Part shown: positions 16,203-24,885 of the stretch, piece after piece
How positions within the stretch are numbered: position 1 is the stretch's first letter
Layout: every line of letters starts with the position of its first letter
Source: Bacteroidales bacterium
GTDB taxonomy: Bacteria > Bacteroidota > Bacteroidia > Bacteroidales > JAGOPY01
Reading direction: 5' to 3'
Assembly (NCBI GenBank): GCA_023229505.1
Contig: JALNZD010000011.1
Location: forward strand, 1 to 64,000
DNA length: 64,000 nucleotides
Position numbers and translations under genes: made by a program
Notes under the pieces: model-generated
Databases searched by the model: none
What the model saw: the letters and a program-made list of their open reading frames with translations, nothing else
What the model was told of the DNA's origin: nothing

Positions 16203-19200
16203 ATGCAACGAAAACCACACTTTGAAAAGTCAAAACTTACTTCGCATCAAAACATACCGAAGAAATGGTTTTTGGTATTATTGACTGTGATTTCATTCTT
16301 CCTTCTCCAGGCTGATTTATTTGCTCAGGAGAAAACAATTATTGGCACAGTCAAAAGTGTTGCGGATGAAATTACGATTCCAGGAGTGAATATTGTCGTC
16401 AAAGGGACGGATAAGGGAACGACTACGGATATTAATGGAAATTTCAGTATTTTGGTAAGTCCTCAGGATGTGCTTATGATTTCATTTATAGGTTATCAGA
16501 CCCAGGAGGTATTGGTTGGCGACCGCCTGGAAATAAATGTGTCACTCGTTGAGGAAATATCCGAGCTTGATGAAATTGTAGTTATCGGATACGGGACCCA
16601 GAAGAAAAAACTTATTACAGGTGCTACTGACCAGGTTAAAGGAGAAGACCTGGAGCAGCGTAATACGATAAATGCCATTCAAGCACTTCAGGGGCTGACA
16701 CCCGGAGTCAATATCACATCCACTTCAGGTCAGCCTGGCGAGGATTTAAAAGTAACCATACGCGGATTGGGGACGATTGGAGATGCCTCGCCTCTTTATT
16801 TAGTCGATGGCGTTCCTACAAGCGATATTGATTTTTTAAATCCTGCAGACATTGAATCGATCGACGTCCTGAAGGATGCAGCCTCCGCTGCCATTTATGG
16901 CAACCGTGGCGCTAATGGTGTTATACTGATTACCACCAGGACGGGAAAACATGTCACTGCCACCTCAGGAAAGTCCAGCAATTCCCTGGTTACGTTTGAT
17001 GCATATTATGGAATTCAGAACCGGGAAAAGAAAATCAGCATGCTGAATTCAGAAGAGTATGCAGCGATCATCAATGAGCAGTACTTAAATTCCGGCGGAA
17101 GCCCCTCTAAACTTCCTTTCGACGTGAATAATCTTCCGGCTTATACCTCTGATGGTTATGCTAGTGCTGACTGGCTGGATGAGATGTTTGTCAGCAATGC
17201 AGTGACTCAGAATTATGTCATTGGCATGATGGGAGCCAACGAAATTTCTTCCTATTCAATGTCCATGTCATACACTGGCCAGGAAGGGATTGTCGGTGGC
17301 TCAGACCTTTCTGATTATAATCGTTTTGGGGGAAGGATCAATTCAGATCATAGTTTGTATAATGGTATCATTAAAGTCGGAGAAAATTTCAACTTTGCCT
17401 ATGTGAAAAACAATGGCATCAGCGTCGGAAATCAGTATGACAACACCCTGAGAGGCGCCTTTAATTCGAGTCCATTGCTACCGGTTTACGATGACAACGG
17501 TGAGTTTTTCAATACGGCGGATGAGACCATCCTGGATCAGGATGGTAATTCTTACTGGAACGACCAGGAGGCAAATCCATATGGCAGCATGTACTATAAT
17601 AATCAAAATGACAAGAATTCCCAGAAGATGGTAGGTAATGTTTTCGTCGAAATTAACATTTTGAAGAACCTGCAATTCCGTACCGCCCTGGGAATTGATC
17701 AGTATAGCAGGGGAGAAAGAGACTTCACGCCCATTTACCAGTTATCTGTTTACTCGTTTTCGAATTTCTCGAAAACATCACAGACTATGGAAAAAAGTCT
17801 GGCATTGAATTATGACAATTTATTGACTTATAACTTCGAATCTGGTGTTCATCGGATTGTGGCGATGGCCGGGATGACGGTATATAAGTATAATGGAACC
17901 TTTATGTACTCGGAAAACACTGATCTGGCATTTAATGACCTGGCCCATGCTTACCTCAATAACGCCACGAATGTGTCTAATGCTGCACAGATGAAAATTC
18001 AGGGGAAACCAAATGATGAAGACAAGTTGCTTTCCTATTTCGGACGGATCCAGTACGATTTAAAAGAAACTTATCTGCTGAATGCCACTTTCCGTGCTGA
18101 CGGATCCTCCAAATTCGCCGAAGGCAACAGGTGGGGATACTTTCCTTCGGTTTCTGCCGGCTGGATCATGACTAATGAGCCGTTCATGAATGGAGTAAAC
18201 AGCTATATAAATTTCCTGAAACTCCGGGCCAGTTGGGGGCAAAATGGAAGCTGTAAAACTGATCCGTTTAATTACCTCTCTCCGATTAAGTTTACCCAGG
18301 CCTCATATGTTTTCGGCGACGAGGAAGGGGTGAGTGAAAATGGTTCTTATCCGAGCCGCCTTTCCAATGAGAATTTGAAATGGGAAACTTCAGAACAGCT
18401 CAATATTGGATTCGACTCCAGGATTTTTAACAGTCAACTGCAAATCAATTTCGATTGGTACAGAAAGGTTACTAAAGACTGGTTAATTAAAGCACCTACT
18501 TATGCCACAGCAGGAACCGACGCCCCATATATCAACGGAGGTAATGTGATTAACTCAGGGGTTGAACTTGCCATGATATACAATGGAAATGCAGGGGATT
18601 TCAATTACCAGATCAACGTGAACGGGGCTTATAATAAAAATAATGTGACCGACATACCTACCGAAGATGGTATCATTCATGGCGCCACAAATACCTTGTA
18701 CAACAATTCTTCAGAATTCTACAGGGCGGAGTCAGGCCATGCGATTGGATATTTCTGGGGTTGGGAAACAGATGGCTTGTTTCAGACCACGGTTGATGTC
18801 TCCCAACATATCAGTTCAGATGGGACAATCATACAACCCAATGCCAAACCCGGTGATTTGAGATATATAGATCAAAACGATGATGCTGTCATTGATGACC
18901 TGGACAAGGTGGACCTCGGGGATCCAATACCTGATTTCCTTTATGGCCTGAATTTTTCATGCGATTATAAAGGCATTGACTTTCTGTTAATTGCCACTGG
19001 AGTGGCAGGCAACCAGATCGTGCAATCCTACCGCAGCCAGACCGATAGGTATACCAATTATACAACTGAAATACTGGACCGCTGGACAGGTCCCGGCACG
19101 TCAAATACCATCCCGAGAGTAACCAATAACAATATTAATTACAAGTTCTCTGACATTTTTGTAAAAAATGGAAGTTATCTGCGCATCAGTAATATCACCC

Positions 19201-19424
19201 TGGGCTATGATCTGATCAAGGTAATTAAAGCCAATTATATCAGCCAGCTCAGGATTTATTTTTCGGTGCAGAACCTGTACACGTTCACAAAATATTCAGG
19301 GATGGATCCTGAAGTGGGTTATGGATTTGATAATGGCGCCACGGATAAGTTCTCATCAGGCATTGACCTGGGTTTTTACCCGCATCCGAGAACCATGTTA
19401 TTGGGAGTGAATGTCAAATTTTAA
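16203..19424 (+). CDS. SusC/RagA-type TonB-dependent outer-membrane transporter
   Basis: This 1,073-residue protein imports oligosaccharides through the outer membrane with its SusD partner. Signal peptide (hydrophobic LVLLTVISFFLLQADLFAQ, cleavage near residue 41); CarboxypepD_reg-like domain (GTVKSVADEITIPGVNIVVK to FIGYQTQEVLV); TonB-box-like ELDEIVVIGYGTQKK; plug with LYLVDGVP and SIDVLKDAASAAIYGNRGANG; then a 22-strand-type barrel ending PRTMLLGVNVKF. It lacks an STN domain, so it is not expected to signal to an anti-sigma factor. The SusD gene follows after two bases. Its neighbours point to xyloglucan oligosaccharides as cargo. Confidence 0.96.
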   Translation: MQRKPHFEKSKLTSHQNIPKKWFLVLLTVISFFLLQADLFAQEKTIIGTVKSVADEITIPGVNIVVKGTDKGTTTDINGNFSILVSPQDVLMISFIGYQTQEVLVGDRLEINVSLVEEISELDEIVVIGYGTQKKKLITGATDQVKGEDLEQRNTINAIQALQGLTPGVNITSTSGQPGEDLKVTIRGLGTIGDASPLYLVDGVPTSDIDFLNPADIESIDVLKDAASAAIYGNRGANGVILITTRTGKHVTATSGKSSNSLVTFDAYYGIQNREKKISMLNSEEYAAIINEQYLNSGGSPSKLPFDVNNLPAYTSDGYASADWLDEMFVSNAVTQNYVIGMMGANEISSYSMSMSYTGQEGIVGGSDLSDYNRFGGRINSDHSLYNGIIKVGENFNFAYVKNNGISVGNQYDNTLRGAFNSSPLLPVYDDNGEFFNTADETILDQDGNSYWNDQEANPYGSMYYNNQNDKNSQKMVGNVFVEINILKNLQFRTALGIDQYSRGERDFTPIYQLSVYSFSNFSKTSQTMEKSLALNYDNLLTYNFESGVHRIVAMAGMTVYKYNGTFMYSENTDLAFNDLAHAYLNNATNVSNAAQMKIQGKPNDEDKLLSYFGRIQYDLKETYLLNATFRADGSSKFAEGNRWGYFPSVSAGWIMTNEPFMNGVNSYINFLKLRASWGQNGSCKTDPFNYLSPIKFTQASYVFGDEEGVSENGSYPSRLSNENLKWETSEQLNIGFDSRIFNSQLQINFDWYRKVTKDWLIKAPTYATAGTDAPYINGGNVINSGVELAMIYNGNAGDFNYQINVNGAYNKNNVTDIPTEDGIIHGATNTLYNNSSEFYRAESGHAIGYFWGWETDGLFQTTVDVSQHISSDGTIIQPNAKPGDLRYIDQNDDAVIDDLDKVDLGDPIPDFLYGLNFSCDYKGIDFLLIATGVAGNQIVQSYRSQTDRYTNYTTEILDRWTGPGTSNTIPRVTNNNINYKFSDIFVKNGSYLRISNITLGYDLIKVIKANYISQLRIYFSVQNLYTFTKYSGMDPEVGYGFDNGATDKFSSGIDLGFYPHPRTMLLGVNVKF

Positions 19425-19426
19425 AA

Positions 19427-21070
19427 ATGATGATCATGAAAACGATTAAAAACATATCCCTCTTAATGGTAATAATCTTACTCGTATCTTGTTCAAAGGA
19501 TTTTCTTGATACCGATTCAATTACCGAAAAAACCGATGCTAACTATTATTCCACTCCTGAAGAAGCCAGTGAAGCCCTGGTAGGCTGTTATGATGCATTG
19601 CAGCTGATCTATTCAGACGGCGTTGCAATGCCGGTTGCCGCAGATGTCATGTCAGATCTATGCTTTGGTGGCACAGGCGCGGGAGATGGCGATGGCTATC
19701 CTATGATAGACGACTTTGACAGGAATGTTTCCCCATCTGATCTCAACCTGTATGAACCTAACTGGAAAAACTATTATAAAGGCATTTTCAGGTGTAATAC
19801 GCTGATCATGAAACTGGATCAGGTCGATTGGGGCAACCAGTCCGATTTGAAGTTCGAAATAGAAGCAGAAGCCAGGTTTCTGCGGGCTTATTTTTATTTT
19901 GACATGGTAAGGCTCTGGGAAAGGGTCCCCCTGCTTACCAAGCCTTCAAGTGATAACATCCCGCAGTCTGAACCTGATGAGATCTATAAGGTGATTGCCG
20001 AAGACCTTTTGTTTGCCGCCGATCATGCAAAAGCCCAGCAATACGGGCAATTGGCTTCATCTGAATACGGTCATGCCTCAAAATGGGCTGCGAAAGCTAT
20101 GCTGGCAAGAGTATACTTATTCTATACCGGGTATTATGGCAAAGACGATCTTGTGGGACAGGTCACTAAAGCTGATGCTTTAGCTCTTGTTGAGGATGTC
20201 ATTTCTAACAGCGGTCATGACCTGGTAAGTAATTTCTCCGATCTGTGGCCTGCTGCTGCACAATACGAGGCTGCCCAAGCCGGAAATCCTATCTACGAAA
20301 CTACTTATGCGGGAGAGAATAACATGGAAATAGTATTTGCCATCAAATACACTTATACCAGCAATTATGACGGAAATACTGACGGGAATCACTGGATGGT
20401 GATGTATGGCCTGAGGAAAATGAACTGGCCGGAAAGTGGTTATGGCTATGGATGGGGGGCTTGCACTGTCCCCTCATGGGTTTATGCCACATGGGATACG
20501 GCTGATGCCCGTCGTGAAGCATCTATTATGGCTATTGAAGAAGAAGGAATAGATTATACTGAAATAAATGATGTCAAAGAATATACCGGGTATTTCACTA
20601 AAAAATACATCCCCTTATGCGATACCGCTGGTAACAGCGTGGCCGAAGAACTTGGAGGAGTGAATTTCATGATTGGACAGTACCAGGATTATTTTATCAT
20701 CAGGTTCGCAGATGTCCTGCTGATGGCAGCAGAACTGGGAAGCGGGAATGCCCTGGATTATCTGAACAGGGTAAGGTCCAGGGCCGGACTGGGACCTGCA
20801 GCCGGCGTGGATAAAGATGCAATCTTTGAAGAGCGCCGCCTGGAATTTGCATTTGAAGGAATCCGGTATTGGGATCTGCTCCGCTATGATCATACCCTGC
20901 AATATGCTGCCAGTAAAGTTGCTTATTCAGGTACTGTCATGACCGGTGGAGTGGAATACCCGAAAAATATTTATGGCAATAACCTTATCATTACACGCGG
21001 ACTTAGCCAGATCCCTTACAATCAAATCACTCTCTCCGGCGGGGTTTTGCAGCAGAACAACGGTTGGTGA
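19427..21070 (+). CDS. SusD/RagB-type surface glycan-binding lipoprotein
   Basis: This 547-residue lipoprotein is the lid of the SusC transporter. The lipobox is LLVSC just before SKDFLDTDS, the standard SusD opening. TPR-like helices follow (EAEARFLRAYFYFDMVRLWERVPL) and the C-terminal RagB block is DYLNRVRSRAGLGP, IFEERRLEFAFEGIRYWDLLRY. Either ATG at 19427 or the one at 19436 could start it; the later gives the neater signal peptide (MKTIKNISLLMV). It lies two bases after susC, so the pair is co-translated. Aromatic residues expected to bind glycan are plentiful, but the binding site cannot be mapped by eye. Confidence 0.96.
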   Translation: MMIMKTIKNISLLMVIILLVSCSKDFLDTDSITEKTDANYYSTPEEASEALVGCYDALQLIYSDGVAMPVAADVMSDLCFGGTGAGDGDGYPMIDDFDRNVSPSDLNLYEPNWKNYYKGIFRCNTLIMKLDQVDWGNQSDLKFEIEAEARFLRAYFYFDMVRLWERVPLLTKPSSDNIPQSEPDEIYKVIAEDLLFAADHAKAQQYGQLASSEYGHASKWAAKAMLARVYLFYTGYYGKDDLVGQVTKADALALVEDVISNSGHDLVSNFSDLWPAAAQYEAAQAGNPIYETTYAGENNMEIVFAIKYTYTSNYDGNTDGNHWMVMYGLRKMNWPESGYGYGWGACTVPSWVYATWDTADARREASIMAIEEEGIDYTEINDVKEYTGYFTKKYIPLCDTAGNSVAEELGGVNFMIGQYQDYFIIRFADVLLMAAELGSGNALDYLNRVRSRAGLGPAAGVDKDAIFEERRLEFAFEGIRYWDLLRYDHTLQYAASKVAYSGTVMTGGVEYPKNIYGNNLIITRGLSQIPYNQITLSGGVLQQNNGW

Positions 21071-21137
21071 CAGATCTTTGACAAGATGAATAATTATATG
21101 TGTCTATCATTTTTTATAAACTTAAAAAAGCATTAAC

Positions 21138-22556
21138 ATGAAAAAGTTCCATTATTTAACAAGTTTCCTTATGATCTTGTTATTAGTAGTCTTTGCATTC
21201 TCATCATGCAAGGATAAAGAAGAAGAACCGATAGATTATACACCGGTCCTTCATACAAATTTTGATTACACTGTAGTTCAAAATGTCGTCAAATTCACGA
21301 CAACGCTTACCGGAAATGTCTGGTGGACATACAGTGGTACCGATTACCCGGCTGTAGACCAAAAGGCTGACGTTGCATTTGCCGAAGCCGGGACATTCTC
21401 GTTTACCTGCAGCATTCTTACGGGGGGGCAGACTTTAACGTCAGTTCCTTTTGATGTGGAGGTGCTGGTTGGGGATACAACTGTTTATGACACAGATTAC
21501 TGGAAGTATCTCACCGGTGGCTATAACCATAAAAAAGAGTGGGTGCTTGATGTTGAAGCAAAGGTACATCCCGGGCCATTATCTTTCCTGGGAACCTCCT
21601 GGAATTTTGTCACCTTCGAGTGTGCTGACCAGAATGATTGCTGGTTGTGGGACGCAGATCTCGCTTTCACATTTGATCCTGATTCGGCAAATGTACGTAT
21701 GGACTGGCCGGGGACGGAAGGTTATGGCATCATGTCCTTCGACTTGATCGGCGGCAAGCATTTTATTGCCGACAAGAAGAAAGAACCCGCGGAAAATGGT
21801 ACTTATGTGTTGGATTGGGATACCCGCACGATTACCATCACCGGTGGTTCTATCTTAAGAAGCTATAAGCCTTTCGCGATTGTCAATGAGGTTCAAGTGG
21901 ATGGCATTACCGGCATTTCCGACTGGCAGCATTATAAGATCTATGATATCAGTGATACGGTTCTGCGCCTGGCTGTTTCCCGTGACCAGGATGTCCATGG
22001 AGAAGGGGTCTGCTGGTTAATATACAACTTCGTTGAAAAAAACATTTATGAAAGTATCGTCATTATACCGGTAGAGTATTATGAGCCGATTCTTACCACA
22101 TTTACTGCCGCAGATCTGGTAGGTACCTGGCATTATGCACAGGTTGCCCAGGATTGGATCGGATGGCCGGAAGTTGGTGAATCAGGAGGGACAAGGCTTA
22201 ACGGATGGACCACCCGCGCGGAAATGATTGAAACATTGGTCGGCTGGGACGCTTCAAATGCAGATTCAATCTTTACGGCAGGCGATGCCAAAGAATACAT
22301 ATTCAACGGTGATGGTACATGCACGCTGAATGGCATCGCAAATACTTATACCGTGTCGGAAGGCGTGATCACCTTCGGAACAGCACTTGTGGATGAATTC
22401 TCGCTTGTCTGGATCAGCCTTACAGGAACTTCAGTTCCGGTAGTTGATGTTCAGTGGGACATCGACGGGAATCCTTACACATCTGAAGGTATATGGCTTG
22501 GTCAGAAAAATGGCGATAAAAACGAATCTTCATCTGTCCAGCTGGTCAAAAGGTAA
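21138..22556 (+). CDS. PKD-domain lipoprotein in the SusE position
   Basis: This 472-residue surface lipoprotein has lipobox FAFSSC followed by KDKEEEP. The first ~110 residues after it form a PKD-like fold (DYTVVQNVVKFTTTLTGNVW, FAEAGTFSFTCSIL). The larger C-terminal part is rich in Trp/Tyr/Gly and contains two similar lipocalin/DUF-like beta segments (FAIVNEVQVDG, TFTAADLVGTWHYAQV). It stands third in the operon where SusE/SGBP proteins lie and likely binds xyloglucan at the cell surface. No catalytic motif is seen. A strong terminator hairpin follows. The assignment is from position, lipobox and domain style. Confidence 0.75.
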   Translation: MKKFHYLTSFLMILLLVVFAFSSCKDKEEEPIDYTPVLHTNFDYTVVQNVVKFTTTLTGNVWWTYSGTDYPAVDQKADVAFAEAGTFSFTCSILTGGQTLTSVPFDVEVLVGDTTVYDTDYWKYLTGGYNHKKEWVLDVEAKVHPGPLSFLGTSWNFVTFECADQNDCWLWDADLAFTFDPDSANVRMDWPGTEGYGIMSFDLIGGKHFIADKKKEPAENGTYVLDWDTRTITITGGSILRSYKPFAIVNEVQVDGITGISDWQHYKIYDISDTVLRLAVSRDQDVHGEGVCWLIYNFVEKNIYESIVIIPVEYYEPILTTFTAADLVGTWHYAQVAQDWIGWPEVGESGGTRLNGWTTRAEMIETLVGWDASNADSIFTAGDAKEYIFNGDGTCTLNGIANTYTVSEGVITFGTALVDEFSLVWISLTGTSVPVVDVQWDIDGNPYTSEGIWLGQKNGDKNESSSVQLVKR

Positions 22557-22579
22557 TTATATCAATCGACCCATTTTGC

Positions 22580-22624
22580 GGAAATTAAGAGGCAATCTCG
22601 TATTACCTCTTAATTTCCCTTTTT
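22580..22624 (+). terminator. Strong intra-operon terminator/attenuator hairpin
   Basis: A perfect 13-base stem, GGAAATTAAGAGG (22580-22592) with CCTCTTAATTTCC (22606-22618), is followed by CTTTTT. It lies between the SusE-like gene and the GH74 gene. It would give high binding-protein and lower enzyme expression if read-through is partial, as is typical for sus-like operons. Confidence 0.85.
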
Positions 22625-22655
22625 CATGTTTTAATAAGCGCTGATCCTGTCAGTT

Positions 22656-24878
22656 ATGATGCTTAAAAAACATATTAAATTAATACATAATACTATGCCA
22701 TTCCTGGTATTGTATCTTGTAATAGCGACAATGATTTTTTCCTGCAAGAAAAATAATCCGGATGGCAATGATCCTGATCCTGACCCCGGGACCGGTGTTC
22801 CGACCATAGCAGGGGACTATAAATGGGGGAGCGTTGCCATTGGTGGAGGCGGCTTCGTTACAGGGATCATAACCTGTCCCTCAGAGAAAAACCTGATATA
22901 CCTGCGTACAGATGTGGGTGGAGCGTACCGTTGGATAGAAGAGACCAAATCCTGGAAACCGCTCACTGATTTTGTCGGTCCGGATGAAACATCCCTCCTG
23001 GGTATAGAAAGCATCGCTGTTGATCCGGCCAATCCTCAAAAAGTTTACATCGCTGCGGGAACAGAATACTGGAACAGCGGATTATCCTGTATCCTTATTT
23101 CCGATGATTATGGCGAATCCTTTGAAAAAGTTGATGTTACATCCATGTTTAAATTCCATGGCAATGGAATGGGGCGGCAGAATGGAGAAAGGCTGGTCGT
23201 GGATCCTAACCAGGGAGATATTTTGTTCTGCGGAACCCGTAAAAATGGCCTGTGGAAGAGCAATGACGGAGGGCATAACTGGCAAAAGATCAGTACTTTC
23301 CCTGTTGCGTCAACAGCCAATGGGAATGGCATTTGTTTTGTCCGGTTTGATGAATCACAAGGGACTCCGGGATCAGCGACACAAAACATCTTTGTTGGTG
23401 TTTCACGTTCAGGGAGCAATAATCTGTTTGTCAGCCATGATGGCGGGAATACCTGGCAGACAGTGGCCAATGCCCCGACAAATCAAATGCCTATGAGAAG
23501 TTTGCTGGCTGGCGGATTCTTGTATGTGAGTTACGCGGATGCAGAAGGGCCATGGAATTGTTCGACCGGCAGTTTATGGAAATACCATATTGCCAGCAGC
23601 GATTGGACGAATATCACACCAGAGTCGGGTACAGCTTTCAGTGGAATATCAATCAGCGATGACCACTCCAGGCTGATTGCCACCAGCATGAATAAGTGGA
23701 TCAACCAGGGATCGGCATGGGGTGATGAAGTTTATAAAAGTACCGATGATGGATTGACATGGACAAGGCTCTTCCAGGACGGAGGTTCAGGTACCGATCC
23801 CGGTGATATAGCCTGGACAGCCAAAGCTGCCATACATTGGGCCGGAGATGTGCAGATTGATCCGTATAATGAAGACCGTGCCTTCATCATTTCCGGAAAT
23901 GGCGTTTACGTGACCAATAATCTAGGTTCCGGAGCCCCAATATGGCAAAATGCATCAAAAGGACTGGAAGAGACCGTCCCGCTGGACCTGGTGAGTATCC
24001 CGGGAGGCCCTTTGGTATCGGTCATTGGCGATTACGATGGTTTCATGCATAAAGATATCACTAAATATCCGGAAAAAATACACTACCCGTCAATTGGTAC
24101 GTCCACTGGAGTAGCCTACGCAGCACAGAAACCAAACTTTGTCGTTCGTGCCGGCGGAGATGCTGAAGATCGGGCCTTATATTATTCTGATGATTATGGA
24201 GATACCTGGTCAAGGATTTTTACAACAGCAGTGGGAAAATACAGGGGACGCGTGGCGGTCTCAGCTGATGGTGAGTGCATTCTTTGGTCCCCCTCGTCCG
24301 GTTCTACATTATACTATACGCTGGACCTTGGCCAGAACTGGACAGCATGCGAAGGTATAAGCGGTGCATTGTCACCAGTAGCCGATTATGTTAATCCCAA
24401 CGCTATTTATGCTTATTCAACCTCTGGTAAATTCTATAAAAGCCTGGATAAAGGAAAGACGTTTACGACGACCATGACAAGTTTTACAGGTGGCAACACT
24501 ATTATTCGTTCAGTTCCTGACAATGAAGGCCAGGTCTTGATCGCTGTTAAGGGGCAGGGATTGTATATTACTAAGAACTATGGACTTATATTTGAAAAAA
24601 TTGAAACCGTAACCTATTGTGAGGCCGTGGGAACGGGTAAGGGTCCCAACGGCAGCAATTACCCATCCATCTTCATTTATGGGAAAACTGCAAAAAACGA
24701 TGTCCTGGCGCCATATCGCAGTGATGATGCAGGTAAATCCTGGGTCAGAATCAATGACGACGATCATCAGTTCGGCAGTCTGGCTAACGGGCAGTTCATC
24801 ATGGGCGATATGAATGTTTTTGGCAGGGTTTACCGGAGTACGGCCGGAAGAGGAATCGTTTTCGGTGATAAAAAATAA
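22656..24878 (+). CDS. GH74 endo-xyloglucanase, lipoprotein
   Basis: This 740-residue enzyme cuts the beta-1,4-glucan backbone of xyloglucan. The lipobox ends at Cys30 (MIFSC; an alternative start at the ATG of codon 14 would shorten the leader). The body is two seven-bladed beta-propellers of BNR-like repeats (SDDYGESFEKV, SNDGGHNWQKI, SHDGGNTWQTV, STDDGLTWTRL, SDDYGDTWSRI). The GH74 hallmark YLRTDVGGAYRW carries the first catalytic Asp, and WAGDVQIDPYNEDRAFI lies at the second propeller. Location is probably the outer-membrane surface. It precedes the GH2 gene by seven bases. GH74 is the strongest single pointer to xyloglucan as the locus target. Confidence 0.9.
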   Translation: MMLKKHIKLIHNTMPFLVLYLVIATMIFSCKKNNPDGNDPDPDPGTGVPTIAGDYKWGSVAIGGGGFVTGIITCPSEKNLIYLRTDVGGAYRWIEETKSWKPLTDFVGPDETSLLGIESIAVDPANPQKVYIAAGTEYWNSGLSCILISDDYGESFEKVDVTSMFKFHGNGMGRQNGERLVVDPNQGDILFCGTRKNGLWKSNDGGHNWQKISTFPVASTANGNGICFVRFDESQGTPGSATQNIFVGVSRSGSNNLFVSHDGGNTWQTVANAPTNQMPMRSLLAGGFLYVSYADAEGPWNCSTGSLWKYHIASSDWTNITPESGTAFSGISISDDHSRLIATSMNKWINQGSAWGDEVYKSTDDGLTWTRLFQDGGSGTDPGDIAWTAKAAIHWAGDVQIDPYNEDRAFIISGNGVYVTNNLGSGAPIWQNASKGLEETVPLDLVSIPGGPLVSVIGDYDGFMHKDITKYPEKIHYPSIGTSTGVAYAAQKPNFVVRAGGDAEDRALYYSDDYGDTWSRIFTTAVGKYRGRVAVSADGECILWSPSSGSTLYYTLDLGQNWTACEGISGALSPVADYVNPNAIYAYSTSGKFYKSLDKGKTFTTTMTSFTGGNTIIRSVPDNEGQVLIAVKGQGLYITKNYGLIFEKIETVTYCEAVGTGKGPNGSNYPSIFIYGKTAKNDVLAPYRSDDAGKSWVRINDDDHQFGSLANGQFIMGDMNVFGRVYRSTAGRGIVFGDKK

Positions 24879-24885
24879 TTACAGG

